From positions 1 to 64,000 of the forward strand of contig CAYMIN010000005.1 of the NCBI GenBank assembly GCA_964390495.1: DNA of 64,000 nucleotides. The letters are read 5' to 3'. This DNA is from UBA11051 sp964390495 (lineage in GTDB: Bacteria > Armatimonadota > Zipacnadia > Zipacnadales > UBA11051). Under the pieces are notes generated by a model. The model saw only the letters and a list, made by a program, of their open reading frames with translations. It made no database searches and was not told the DNA's origin. A program made the position numbers and the translations under genes. Shown here piece by piece: positions 53,215 to 62,130 of this stretch (its first letter is position 1; each line of letters begins with the position of its first letter).

Positions 53215-55140
53215 TCAGTCAACCGCCTCCTCGGGCACCTGGTAGCTGTAAAGATGCGAGCCGCTGCCGAAGTAGATGCGCCCGTTGAGAATGTCGCCTC
53301 CCGGCCCGATCGGCACCGGCGACTCGGCCAGCATCGTGATCGCGAAGGTGGCCTGATCGAGACGTGCAATCCCCTTCACAAAGAGTATGTAGATCGTCCC
53401 GTCGGAGCCAAGCACAAACACCCGCGGGCCCTGCTGGGAGTTGGTAGCCCCGAAGCTAGCCTCGGTGTTTTCCTGGTGTACAACCTCGCGGCGCGCCGTG
53501 TCGAAAACCAGGAACTGGCGACGGTCTGCGAAGACGAACACCAGGTCGCCGGGCCCCTTGCACATGGCGTTGAAGCCACCCACACCGGGGATGACCGGCT
53601 GATGCCACTCGATCTGCTTGGTGGCCAGGTCGAAGATGTACAGTTCGGCCTGCTCGGCCTTCTTCTCGCCGCCAGTACCGGCGGCGGTGGTTGAGCCGAC
53701 CAGCAGCTTGCCCTGGTCTAGGGCCACCATGCTGTTGATCGAGTGGTCCACCAGCAGTTGCTCGTGCGCCAGCAGAGTTGAGGTCTGGGTCTCCAGGTCG
53801 AAGATCAACATTCCTCCGCCGGTGTGACCGTAGCCCGGGGTGCCGCCCAGGACCAAGGTCTTGCCGTCCGGGTGCACCAGCAGGCTGGTCGGTCGCATGA
53901 GGGTTGGATGCGACCTAGCATGGATCAGCCGAGGGTTGCTGTCAGGGTTGTCGGCCTGGGTCGGAACCCACTCCCGGCTGGGGTCCCATTCGAGCAGCCC
54001 GCCGCTTGTGTACATTCCGACGTAGAAGCGCTCGTTGCCCGCTGCCACGATGTTCCATTGCCCCATACAGGCATGATTTGTCCACTCGTCCTTTTCGGGG
54101 TCGTAGCCGAAAAATCGCATCGGGAAAGCCGTGCCGCCGGCGATGGTATCATTGGGCGCGGTCGCCAGGCCCATAATATGCGCGCCTTCGCTGGTATAGT
54201 CAAACTCCAGCTCCTTTACCTCTCCCGTCTTAGGGTCCTCTACGACCAGGCTGCGGTTCACCAGATCGCATGTCTTGAGAATCTTGCCATCTGGGAAGTT
54301 GCGGTGGAACAGGCCCTGATGGCTGGTGATAATAGGCTTCGGCTGGATCTGGTCGTGGGTCCCGATCTTCTTGCCCTCGCCCTTGTAGAATTCGTACCAG
54401 TTCGCACTGCTAACGTGGCCGTACACCTTGCCATCCATGTCGCGATAGACGTAGCCGCTGCCCTTGCCGCGTTCGTCATCCGGGATCATCGGCTTGGCTT
54501 GGCCGGTTGCGGGATCGAATGCGACAATCTGGCTAGCAGTATTGCCTATCCCGAAGTAGATCCAGCCGGTGTCGTCGGCGGCCACGTAGCGCTGGTATTG
54601 GGCCCAGTTCTCTTTGTGTACGTGGCCGTAGTCGGTGAACTCACGCGTCTCGGGATTGAAGGCGACCACGCCGCTTTGGGGGTAGCTGACCGACCAGATT
54701 ACCCTGTTGTCATCCTCGGTCATACCCATCGCCATGCCCGCGGCCGTCTTGTGGAAGAATGTGAACTCCCGCTTCTCGGGGTCGAACTCGACGAAATGGC
54801 TGTTAAAGTGAGTGTAGAACTTGTTGCCACTGGATAGGATGGAGGCGTAGGGGCAATCGCCACCGGGGGGAAAGGGCATGGGCAGCTCCTGGCTTTCGCC
54901 GGTCTCGGCGTCAATCACCAGCAGGGCATAGCCGCCACGGTGGTCAAAAAGCCAGACCAGCACGACATTGCGGCCCTCGCCGTCGGCAGTGGCAACGGTG
55001 CCCCGGTGGTTGCTGACGGGGGTGGCGACGCCGTGATGCAGAAAGCCGTTGCCGAGGTCCTCCGTGGCGGCAAGGGGACCCTGCGCCAGGGCGAGAACGA
55101 GCAAAGCAATAAGCGTCCAAGTACACAGCAGGTGTTCCAT
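53215..55140 (-). CDS. Exported beta-propeller protein (paralogue of 25145-27022)
   Basis: A 641-residue protein with signal peptide (LLCTWTLIALLVLALAQGPLA). Propeller strands include VVAFNPETREFTDYGHV, IVAFDPATGQAKPM, FFGYDPEKDEWTNHA and LYIFDLATKQIEWHQ. GSGYVYRDMDGKVYGHV and the ending NGRIYFGSGSHLYSYQVPE match the paralogue at 25145 throughout. AAAGGA is ~9 nt before the ATG. It is the last gene of a minus-strand block starting beyond the window end. The role is unknown. Confidence 0.72.
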   Translation of the reverse strand: MEHLLCTWTLIALLVLALAQGPLAATEDLGNGFLHHGVATPVSNHRGTVATADGEGRNVVLVWLFDHRGGYALLVIDAETGESQELPMPFPPGGDCPYASILSSGNKFYTHFNSHFVEFDPEKREFTFFHKTAAGMAMGMTEDDNRVIWSVSYPQSGVVAFNPETREFTDYGHVHKENWAQYQRYVAADDTGWIYFGIGNTASQIVAFDPATGQAKPMIPDDERGKGSGYVYRDMDGKVYGHVSSANWYEFYKGEGKKIGTHDQIQPKPIITSHQGLFHRNFPDGKILKTCDLVNRSLVVEDPKTGEVKELEFDYTSEGAHIMGLATAPNDTIAGGTAFPMRFFGYDPEKDEWTNHACMGQWNIVAAGNERFYVGMYTSGGLLEWDPSREWVPTQADNPDSNPRLIHARSHPTLMRPTSLLVHPDGKTLVLGGTPGYGHTGGGMLIFDLETQTSTLLAHEQLLVDHSINSMVALDQGKLLVGSTTAAGTGGEKKAEQAELYIFDLATKQIEWHQPVIPGVGGFNAMCKGPGDLVFVFADRRQFLVFDTARREVVHQENTEASFGATNSQQGPRVFVLGSDGTIYILFVKGIARLDQATFAITMLAESPVPIGPGGDILNGRIYFGSGSHLYSYQVPEEAVD

Positions 55141-55190
55141 AGTCGTAGTCCTTTCAGAGTGACTGGATTGTCGGGCTTGGCAGGCTGTCT

Positions 55191-55982
55191 CTAGTGCTCG
55201 GCGATGAAGTTGCGTATGAACTCCGCCTGTTCCGGGTGCTGATCAATCAGACAGGCTGCCAGTACGCTGTATCCGGCAATTTTGCTCTGCTGCCAGAGGT
55301 CGTACATGGTTTGGTACTGAAGTTCCATCAAGTCGAGCGGCACCGCGGCGACGCTGGGGTAATCCCGCATGTAGGCCCCGACGATGATGTCCTTGCCGGG
55401 GAAGACCTCGGCGCACCGCTCGACGTACTCGGCCAAATGGGGGATATCCTGGCAGTTCCAGACCCACAGGTTGGCCACATCCATGTTCGGCACCAGCGGC
55501 TCCCACTCCTTCATCTCGAACTCGTGAGAGTACACCACAATCCAGAGCTTGAGGTCGGGATTGGCGCTGCGGAGCGCGGCGTAGATTTCGGCGGGGACAT
55601 CTTCGTTATAGTGCTCGTCGCGGAAGATGCCGTGGGCGTCGTCAATGATGGCACCGACGACATTGGGGAATTGCAGCGAGAGCCGGCTGAGCTTCTCGGC
55701 CTCGCGGCGCAGGGCTTGCGGGCTCTGGTCGCACTTGTGGCCGAAGGCGAAATGCCCCTCGTCGTCGCGTATCTCGGCGAAGCTGTAGTCCATGATCGGG
55801 CCGATCACCTCGCGCTGGTCGCTGAGCTTGCCCAGGGTGATCCGATTGATCGGATGGAAGAGCAGATTGACCCGCTCGAGGCCGAAGTACTTGGCGCCCT
55901 CGCCCACACCATAGATGGAGGGCTGCACGCCGGGATCGAAGCCCAGCCCTTCCCAGACCCAGCCAACCTCGTCGAAAGTCAT
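55191..55982 (-). CDS. Unknown soluble protein, member of a tandem pair
   Basis: A 263-residue protein without signal peptide. It is clearly homologous to the protein at 56057-56851: both begin with VGWVWEGL/AGWVWEGL, share FDPG.QPSIYG.GEG, EAEKLSRLSLQFPNVV and VDVANLWVW-like pieces, and end with DQHP.QAEFIR.FIAEH. The Asp-rich strand ends (GAIIDDAHGIF, LKLWIVVYSHEFE) suggest a TIM-barrel, perhaps glycosidase-like, with acids at strand ends. No family is recognised. GAGGTGAT lies upstream of the ATG. It is 50 nt before the propeller gene in the same direction. Confidence 0.6.
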   Translation of the reverse strand: MTFDEVGWVWEGLGFDPGVQPSIYGVGEGAKYFGLERVNLLFHPINRITLGKLSDQREVIGPIMDYSFAEIRDDEGHFAFGHKCDQSPQALRREAEKLSRLSLQFPNVVGAIIDDAHGIFRDEHYNEDVPAEIYAALRSANPDLKLWIVVYSHEFEMKEWEPLVPNMDVANLWVWNCQDIPHLAEYVERCAEVFPGKDIIVGAYMRDYPSVAAVPLDLMELQYQTMYDLWQQSKIAGYSVLAACLIDQHPEQAEFIRNFIAEH

Positions 55983-56056
55983 AGTTGGATCACCTCTGTC
56001 TGAAGTCCTAGCCTCACGGTGTAGAACAGCACAGCAGGGCTTGCCGGCCGCTGCTG

Positions 56057-56851
56057 TCAGTGCTCGGCAATGAACCGGCGAATAAACTCCGCCTGCTGCG
56101 GATGCTGGTCAATCAGCGCGGCCGCGAGTATGCTGTAGCCGGCGATCTCGTCAGCCTCCCACAATTTCAGCATCGTCTGGTACTGGACCTCCATGACCTC
56201 GAGCGGCAGCGGTGCCCGCTTGTCATAGTCACGGATGAAGCTGCCGACGACGATCGGCTTGCCCGGTAGCACTTGTTGGCACAGGCTTACATAGTCAGTG
56301 AGGTGGGGGAGGTCCTCCCAGCCCCAGACCCACAGGTTAGCCACATCCACGTAGGGCAGAAAAGGCTCCCAGTGGTCCTCTTGTAGCTTGTTGGCAAAAA
56401 CCAAGGCCCACCACTTGAGGTGGGGATTAGCACTGCAGAGCGCGGCCTTGACATCGGCGTAGTAGCTGGGGTTCTCGGCCTGGTACTTGACCATGGTGTC
56501 AGGGTCGTCAATGTAGCCGGCCACCACGTTGGGGAACTGCAGGGATAGGCGACTGAGCTTCTCGGCTTCCTCGATCTGCGTCGCGACACGGTTGTCATTC
56601 CAGTGGCGAAAGCCGAATCTACCGGTTTCCGCCTCCCGCATCTCAGCCCACTTCATCTTGGTAATATCACAGACGATCTCACGAGCGTGCCCCAATTTGG
56701 TCAGGGTGATCTCGTTATTGGGATGCCACATGAAGTGGGCGCGCTCGACCCCGAAGTACTTCATGCCCTCCCCCAGACCATAGATGGAGGGTTGTATGCC
56801 CGGGTCAAAGGCGAGCCCTTCCCAAACCCAGCCGGCGTCACAGAAAGCCAT
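56057..56851 (-). CDS. Unknown soluble protein, second member of the tandem pair
   Basis: A 264-residue paralogue of the protein at 55191 with the same length and motif order: CDAGWVWEGLAFDPGIQPSI, MKYFGVERAHFMWHPNNEIT, EEAEKLSRLSLQFPNVVAGY, IDDPDTM, YVDVANLWVWGWEDLPHL, and ending QAEFIRRFIAEH. Retention of the IDD and ANLWVW segments in both copies points to functional residues. The spacing between the two genes is 74 nt. The ribosome site (AAAGG) is moderate. Conserved acids and Trp suggest carbohydrate binding, but this is inference. Confidence 0.6.
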   Translation of the reverse strand: MAFCDAGWVWEGLAFDPGIQPSIYGLGEGMKYFGVERAHFMWHPNNEITLTKLGHAREIVCDITKMKWAEMREAETGRFGFRHWNDNRVATQIEEAEKLSRLSLQFPNVVAGYIDDPDTMVKYQAENPSYYADVKAALCSANPHLKWWALVFANKLQEDHWEPFLPYVDVANLWVWGWEDLPHLTDYVSLCQQVLPGKPIVVGSFIRDYDKRAPLPLEVMEVQYQTMLKLWEADEIAGYSILAAALIDQHPQQAEFIRRFIAEH

Positions 56852-56922
56852 AGCAACACGACCTTTACCCGAGTTCTTACTCCCAAGCGCAGCGCTGCTG
56901 TCGCGCAGAGGCCGACCTATAC

Positions 56923-57864
56923 TCAGGTGCCGGCGATCAGGCCCTCATCGAGCATCCAGCGCACCGAATCGGCTACTGCTTGCTCCGGAGTTATCTGCGG
57001 GCGGTAGCCGAGCGCTTGCTTCACCTTGGCAATCGTGAAGCACATGTGTTCACACAAGAAGCGCAGGTTGCCGCGGACCTGGTAGCGGGCCAGCAGCTCT
57101 GCCATCGGCACGTATTCGACCTCGGCCTTGCGGCCCAGAGCCTCCTCAAGTAGCTGCACGTAGTAGTTGAGGGTGATGGCGTAGTCGGACGTAATGTTGT
57201 AGATATCGGCCTTTTCGGGCTGATCGAGGGCCAGCACGAAGGCGTCAGCCAAATCGCCGACATGGGCAAAATGGATGAGCGCGCGGCCGTCATTGGGCAC
57301 TGACAGGACCTTGCCATCGAGGATGCGCTGGAAGCATTTGGGGTCGCGCGCGCCCCACAGGTCTATCGGTACATCGCCGGCGCCGATGATGGCGGTGGGC
57401 CGCAGGATCGTCAGCGGGAGGTCATAGTCGGCGCAGAGGCGTTGGGCTTCGGTATCGGCGGCGAGCTTGTGAGAAAAGCCGACATACTGACCATCAGGGC
57501 CGACCTCGCGCGGGTGGGTTGGGTGATTCTCATCGGCAGGTACATACGCCAGCGGTGCATAGACGCCCACAGAGCCGCACTGGACGTAGTGGCCGATCTT
57601 GCCCGGCAGCGCCCGCAGGACCTCGCCAGCGCTGGAGGCTGACCCTGCGATCATATGCACCGCCGCGTCGAAGGTCATGCCCTCGACGGCCTTGGCGAGG
57701 GCGCCTGCTTCGCTGATATCCACTCTCAGGCGCTGGACCGATTCGGGCAGTGTTACGGGCGTCTGGCCGCGGTTGGCGACGGTGACCTGGTCGCCTCTGG
57801 CCGCCAGACGCTCAACTATGTTCAAGCCCAGAAAGCGAGTGCCACCAATTATCAGTACGTTCAT
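56923..57864 (-). CDS. NAD-dependent epimerase/dehydratase (extended SDR)
   Basis: A 313-residue extended short-chain dehydrogenase. The N-terminal MNVLIIGGTRFLGLNIVERL is a Rossmann G-x-x-x-x-x-G nucleotide loop of the GGTRFLG type. LTILRPTAIIGAGD and the later KQALGYRPQITPEQAVADSV ending are typical of UDP-sugar epimerase/dehydratase relatives. The catalytic Tyr is not in the classical YxxxK position (YVGFSHK is a candidate), so an atypical or plant CSP41-like subgroup is possible. AGGAGG is 6 nt before the ATG at 57864. It lies between an SDR gene and the tandem unknown pair, all on the minus strand. Confidence 0.8.
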   Translation of the reverse strand: MNVLIIGGTRFLGLNIVERLAARGDQVTVANRGQTPVTLPESVQRLRVDISEAGALAKAVEGMTFDAAVHMIAGSASSAGEVLRALPGKIGHYVQCGSVGVYAPLAYVPADENHPTHPREVGPDGQYVGFSHKLAADTEAQRLCADYDLPLTILRPTAIIGAGDVPIDLWGARDPKCFQRILDGKVLSVPNDGRALIHFAHVGDLADAFVLALDQPEKADIYNITSDYAITLNYYVQLLEEALGRKAEVEYVPMAELLARYQVRGNLRFLCEHMCFTIAKVKQALGYRPQITPEQAVADSVRWMLDEGLIAGT

Positions 57865-57908
57865 CATCTTCCTCCTGTCGCACGAGCCGACGGCTCGGCA
57901 TGGGACTG

Positions 57909-58673
57909 TCAGACCATCAGGTCGCCGCCGGTGAGGTCGAAGGCGGCGCCGGTGATGTACGCGGCTTCATCGGAAGCCAGAAAGCCGACCAGCCAGGCGG
58001 CCTCCTCGGGCCTGCCCAGGCGCTGGATCGGGAAGGACTGCTCGAAGGCCAGCAACTCGTCATCCGGCGTATTGTCCAGGACCATCTCGGTGGCAATCAG
58101 CCCGGGGCAGATGGCGTTGACGGTGATGCCGTGGGCGGCCAGCTCCCTGGCGAAGGCACGAGTGATGCCGAGTACGGCGTGCTTGGAGGCGGTGTAATGG
58201 GCGCCACCGAGAGTGCTGACGGTCTTGCCCGCCGAGGAGGAGAGGTTGATGATGCGGCCCCAGCCTTGCTTCTTCATCGGCGCAATCACCGCTTGCGAGC
58301 ACAGAAACACGCCGTTGACATTCACCGACATCACCAGATTCCATTCCGCTTCAGAGATACTCTCGACTCGCGTGCGGCGGAGGATGCCGGCATTGTTGAC
58401 CAGGATCGAGACGGTATCGAAGGCGTCGAGGCTGTGCTGAACCATCGCCTCGACCTGCTCGCGCTTGCTGACATCGCAGTGCACCGCGATGGTGGGGGCA
58501 CCTGCGGCAGCCAGCTCGTCGCTGAGGTGTTGGGCGGCATCGGCGTCCACATCGCTGACGGTCACAGCCGCGCCCTCGGCGGCAAACAGCCGCGCGAAGG
58601 CAGCGCCCATACCCCGGCCGGCTCCGGTAATCACCGCGACCTTGTTTTTGAAGCGCATGTTGCGGTCCGACAT
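57909..58673 (-). CDS. SDR-family oxidoreductase (3-oxoacyl-ACP reductase-like)
   Basis: A 254-residue classical short-chain dehydrogenase. VAVITGAGRGMGAAFARLFA is the TGxxxGxG cofactor loop; NNAGI and INLSSSAGKTVSTLGGAHYTASK supply Asn, Ser and the YxxxK motif. NAICPGLIATEM and the C-terminal AAYITGAAFDLTGGDLMV are standard. The acid after beta2 (DVDADAA) favours NAD(H). ATG 58673 has GGAGG 8 nt upstream. It could oxidise or reduce a sugar or sugar acid in the same pathway as the neighbouring epimerase. The substrate is unknown. Confidence 0.9.
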   Translation of the reverse strand: MSDRNMRFKNKVAVITGAGRGMGAAFARLFAAEGAAVTVSDVDADAAQHLSDELAAAGAPTIAVHCDVSKREQVEAMVQHSLDAFDTVSILVNNAGILRRTRVESISEAEWNLVMSVNVNGVFLCSQAVIAPMKKQGWGRIINLSSSAGKTVSTLGGAHYTASKHAVLGITRAFARELAAHGITVNAICPGLIATEMVLDNTPDDELLAFEQSFPIQRLGRPEEAAWLVGFLASDEAAYITGAAFDLTGGDLMV

Positions 58674-58742
58674 GACCACAGCCTCCGGCTAGCCCGCATC
58701 ATTCACACGACGCGTAGCTCAGCCTCCAGCCCGAGGTCGTTA

Positions 58743-59900
58743 CTACCTACTGAGTCTGAGCTTGAGCCAGTAGTAGATAGTGTCGGCGATCTGGTAATAG
58801 CCCGGCACGCCCGGGTGGACGCCATTGAACTGCCGCAGCACCGGTGTCGGGTTGCGAGCACTGGCCGGTTCCTCTCTGGCTGGGTAGCTGTTGACGCAGT
58901 CGAGATTGACGTGCGCGGGAATGAGGAAGATGTGTTCGCCCTCGCGCCCGCCGAACTTCTCCAGCAGCCGCTCGACTACGCGGTGCTGGTTGCGGCGGTA
59001 CTGCCAGCGGGTCTGCCCACACCGGTAGTTGGCCCCGAAGGCGTCCTGGCCGGCCGCGGGAGGCACCAGCAGCAGAATCCCGATCTGGGTATCGGCCCGC
59101 ACGCGATGGAACTCAGCCAAGAGCGTATCGGCATAGCCGAACATCGCGTCTATGCGCTCCTCGATGGTCTCCTCGGTGGCCGAGAAGGTGTCATTGCAGC
59201 CCAGGAGCACGGTAATGAAGTCCGGGCCTTTGCCGTCGTTTGGCTTGTCGCAATAGGCCTGGAAATCGAGCACCGGCTGGTCGCCGTCGAGGCGTAGGAA
59301 TGGGCTTCTGGCGCGGTCGTCGTCACCCTCGGTCCAGTGGGTGCAGAACCTCGCCCAGGTCCAGCCGCCGTAGCCCTCGTGGGCGGCGCCCTCAACACGC
59401 CCTTTCTGCGTGCCCAGCATCTTGAGTTGCGGATTGCCTTCAGCCTGGCAGAGGGTGTAGAGCTCGGTGGCATAGTAGCCGTTGGCGGTCAGGCTGTCGC
59501 CGACAATCAGGATGGATACTTCCTGAGCTGCGCCGGCATCAGGGGGAACCACGTGGACGGTGGTGCCGGCTTCCTCAATCAGGTTGCCGGCCGCGTCGCT
59601 GACCTGTACGGTAAGGGGGAACTGCCCGACCTCCTCCGCAGCCGGCGTGTAGCGCCAGCGTTGGGCATCCTGGCGGCCCCGCTGGCAGGTGACATCGAAG
59701 AGGTAGTTGTTGATATTGGGGACAAGGACGATATTGTCGAAATAGACATTGATCTCATGGCCGGGGACCACGTAGAGCTCCGGGGGCAGCAGCAGGCGGA
59801 CTGGTATAGACTCAGTGGCTGGCTGAGCGCCGCCGTAGCTTGTGCAGGCCGTGAGTGAAATTAGAACCAGTAATAGGTATCGGTAGGCGGAGGGGTTCAT
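58743..59900 (-). CDS. SGNH/GDSL-family esterase lipoprotein
   Basis: A 385-residue protein with lipobox SLTAC (Cys19), so it is predicted to be a lipoprotein. Residues ~30-120 form a beta-sandwich. The SGNH blocks are VGDSLTANGY (Ser136), GYGGWTW (Gly ~177), LGCND (Asn236) and NGVHPG (His362). The last block usually reads D-x-x-H; here Asn359 takes the Asp place. Members deacetylate polysaccharides. AAGGAGACAAATC stands before ATG 59900. A longer in-frame start exists but would overlap the upstream gene without coding sense. It is 20 nt downstream of the DUF6785-type gene and probably part of its operon. Confidence 0.8.
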   Translation of the reverse strand: MNPSAYRYLLLVLISLTACTSYGGAQPATESIPVRLLLPPELYVVPGHEINVYFDNIVLVPNINNYLFDVTCQRGRQDAQRWRYTPAAEEVGQFPLTVQVSDAAGNLIEEAGTTVHVVPPDAGAAQEVSILIVGDSLTANGYYATELYTLCQAEGNPQLKMLGTQKGRVEGAAHEGYGGWTWARFCTHWTEGDDDRARSPFLRLDGDQPVLDFQAYCDKPNDGKGPDFITVLLGCNDTFSATEETIEERIDAMFGYADTLLAEFHRVRADTQIGILLLVPPAAGQDAFGANYRCGQTRWQYRRNQHRVVERLLEKFGGREGEHIFLIPAHVNLDCVNSYPAREEPASARNPTPVLRQFNGVHPGVPGYYQIADTIYYWLKLRLSR

Positions 59901-59920
59901 GATTTGTCTCCTTTGTCTGG

Positions 59921-61936
59921 CTAGCCGAACCAGACGCGGTAGCGCGGGATGCCTTCGCCGCCGTAAGCGCCGATGAGGCCCCAGAGTACGCCGGCTGTGA
60001 AGTAATGTCCCAGCGCCAGGCCGACGAAGCCGGGAATGAGCTGGCGGTAGGCGCGCATGCCACCGAGCTTGAAGACCACGCTCTTGATCAGCCACACGAT
60101 CAGAAACGCTCCCCAGACCAACTCGCCGTAGGAGCAGATCATGCAAAAGGCCAGCGGGTGCAGCGGGAAACGCAGAAACGCCATCCGCAAGAGCATCAAG
60201 CCGACCGCGACCACGAACCCGGAGACAGTGGCGACGATGCGCGGGGTGTCGGGCTGCAGCGAGGCCTTGGCGAATTCGGTCACGGTAGTATATTCCTGCT
60301 GGGCGATGCCGGAGCCCCAGTCGGACATGCCGGTAAGGCCGCCGGCACCGTATTCGTAATAGGAGTGTAGCAGGCCGGTCATCGAGATGGTAAAGCCGAC
60401 GGCAAGGGCGGTAATCAGCACCCAGTTCATCGCACTTTGCTTGACGCCGGTGCCGTCTGCCAGACGGTAACCCTCGACCTGGTAGCCCATCATCGAGGAA
60501 TAATAGCCGCGCGACATGAAGGCGAAGGTGGCATAGATGGTCGCGCTCTGCCACGAGTTGTGGTGGCGGAAGACCGCCGAGCCCAGGAAATAGCGAATGC
60601 CCTTGAAGGACTGATAGTAGGGGTACATCCAGATTAGCGGCACGCCGACCTCGGCGCGGATGCGGGCATACACCACCGCCAGCATCATCACCAGGACCAT
60701 GTAGAGAATCGCCAGCCACAAGGCCATGCCGGCCAGCTTCATCCAGGCGACGATCACGGCGAAGGCCAGTAAGCCCGCGAAAACGGTCACGCGGTAGCTC
60801 ATCGGCTCGTCGGAGTCATCTACCTTCCTGTCAATCCCGAAAGCCTTGCGCAGCACCTGGGAGAGGTGTTGGCGGCCGATATAGACGAGCAGCAGGCAGA
60901 GGGCCACATAAGCACCCAGGCCGCGCTCCTGCCAGTAGGGGTAGCCGGCAAGTTGGACGCCTGCGGCCGTGAAAGTGAAGCTCTCGAGCTTCATCATCGC
61001 ATAAAAAGCCCAGACGCTGAAGGCGATTTCGGTGGGCACCAAATAGCCGAAACCAATAAGCTCCGGGCGATAGTGGATTACCATCGGGCGCAAGGCACTG
61101 AGCGGGAACTCGGTAAACAGTCCGCCGAGGTCGTAGTACTTGCCCAGAGCGGTGAAAGCGGGGTTATAGGAATTGATGATATTGGTGATATTGAAGAAAA
61201 AGGCGATGGCGAAACCGATCCACATCACCTTGCTGCGCAGGAAGCTGACGACCAAGTTGGGGCCGTCAACGCCTTGGGTACACTCCATCGGCAGATACAA
61301 CAGCGGGTAGGTGAGCTTCTCCTTTTCCGACCACTGGCGGCGGAAGACCGTGCTAATGGCGAGCATGCACACCCACACCGCCAAAAAGAAGATACCCCAT
61401 GCAATCAGCGGGACGGCCCAAGCACTCCACGGCACCGCACCGGCCTCGGAGGCTTCGTAGAACCTGCGGATGACCTCGCGGTCGTGCGGCACCATCCAAT
61501 GGGGCATATGGCCCTGCAAGGAGGCGAAGTCATTTTCGGGGGTGTCGAAGTAGAACAGGACGGGGAGGGTATTCATGAAGAAGCGACCGATGCCGCAGCC
61601 GGTGACGGTGGTGGCTACGGTCAGGAACACGTAGATCATGATGATTTCGCGGCGCTCGAGACTGAAGCGGGTACTGAGGCGGCGCACCAGCGGATTGAGC
61701 AGTACTAGCGCCAGCAACATGCCGACAGCGGGAATCGGCGGCACCGATTCGGTAATCTGGCAGAAATGGGTGATGACCTCGGTCTGATTGATCCAGAGGC
61801 TGGCGATGTAGCAAAGAACGATAGCCAGGAACAGGCTACGCGCGGTCACGCCCATCAGCGGATAGCGCGGCTGGTCGAGACTGGCGACTTCCAGCTCTAC
61901 CGTGCGGCCCTCGTCGTTTCTCTTGTCTACTGCCAT
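59921..61936 (-). CDS. Polytopic membrane protein, DUF6785/DUF6784-type
   Basis: A 671-residue integral membrane protein with about 12-14 hydrophobic segments (SLFLAIVLCYIASLWI, VGMLLALVLLNPLV, IIMIYVFLTVATTVTG, ALWLAILYMVLVMMLAVVYA and others). LNPLVRRLSTRFSLERREII and TVTGCGIGRFFMN near the N-terminus and RIRAEVGVPLIWMYPYYQ are conserved with the paralogue at 62212. These proteins look like relatives of OPT-type transporters, but their transport role is not established. It is followed closely by the SGNH lipoprotein gene, hinting at import of a sugar or glycan breakdown product. No strong ribosome site is seen before ATG 61936. Confidence 0.75.
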   Translation of the reverse strand: MAVDKRNDEGRTVELEVASLDQPRYPLMGVTARSLFLAIVLCYIASLWINQTEVITHFCQITESVPPIPAVGMLLALVLLNPLVRRLSTRFSLERREIIMIYVFLTVATTVTGCGIGRFFMNTLPVLFYFDTPENDFASLQGHMPHWMVPHDREVIRRFYEASEAGAVPWSAWAVPLIAWGIFFLAVWVCMLAISTVFRRQWSEKEKLTYPLLYLPMECTQGVDGPNLVVSFLRSKVMWIGFAIAFFFNITNIINSYNPAFTALGKYYDLGGLFTEFPLSALRPMVIHYRPELIGFGYLVPTEIAFSVWAFYAMMKLESFTFTAAGVQLAGYPYWQERGLGAYVALCLLLVYIGRQHLSQVLRKAFGIDRKVDDSDEPMSYRVTVFAGLLAFAVIVAWMKLAGMALWLAILYMVLVMMLAVVYARIRAEVGVPLIWMYPYYQSFKGIRYFLGSAVFRHHNSWQSATIYATFAFMSRGYYSSMMGYQVEGYRLADGTGVKQSAMNWVLITALAVGFTISMTGLLHSYYEYGAGGLTGMSDWGSGIAQQEYTTVTEFAKASLQPDTPRIVATVSGFVVAVGLMLLRMAFLRFPLHPLAFCMICSYGELVWGAFLIVWLIKSVVFKLGGMRAYRQLIPGFVGLALGHYFTAGVLWGLIGAYGGEGIPRYRVWFG

Positions 61937-61952
61937 GCGAGTGGTATGTTGA

Positions 61953-61978
61953 GGAGGGCGCTGCTGATGGTGCCCTCC
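61953..61978. repeat. Intergenic hairpin 1
   Basis: GGAGGGC (61953-61959) pairs with GCCCTCC (61972-61978) around a 12-nt loop, just upstream of the ATG of the 61936 gene on the minus strand. It could influence its translation or be part of a leader structure. Confidence 0.45.
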
Positions 61979-62051
61979 CCGAATCCCCTTTCATGGGCTC
62001 GTTGGTGTTCTCAGCATCAGGTCAGTGCAAACGCTCGGTGTGCGGCTGCTG

Positions 62052-62073
62052 CGACAGGCAGGGATGCCTGTCG
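62052..62073. repeat. Intergenic hairpin 2 (perfect 9-bp inverted repeat)
   Basis: CGACAGGCA (62052-62060) and TGCCTGTCG (62065-62073) enclose a 4-nt loop. Such palindromes are common dispersed intergenic repeats in related metagenome lineages. It may also terminate the upstream minus-strand gene. Confidence 0.6.
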
Positions 62074-62130
62074 TCCAGGAGGATCTGTTGTCGGAGCGCG
62101 ATTTATTGCGCCCAAGCAACAGCAGCCTCA

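Noticed and set aside
53824..54837. Plus-strand open frame (337 codons) opposite the propeller gene
   Set aside because: It is fully antisense to a gene with a clear paralogue and signal peptide; the translation has no recognisable domain.
55194..56003. Plus-strand open frame (269 codons) opposite the tandem unknown gene
   Set aside because: The minus-strand frame is conserved with its neighbour copy at 56057, while the plus-strand frame is only its mirror.
57900..59297. Long plus-strand open frame (465 codons)
   Set aside because: It lies antisense across the SDR and SGNH genes, has low-complexity Gly/Ala/His-rich translation and no family features. It is a by-product of GC-rich codon use.
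59901..60719. In-frame 5' extension of the SGNH lipoprotein gene
   Set aside because: The extension overlaps the membrane-protein gene in another frame, reads as low-complexity Arg/His-rich sequence and would hide the lipoprotein signal that begins at 59900.
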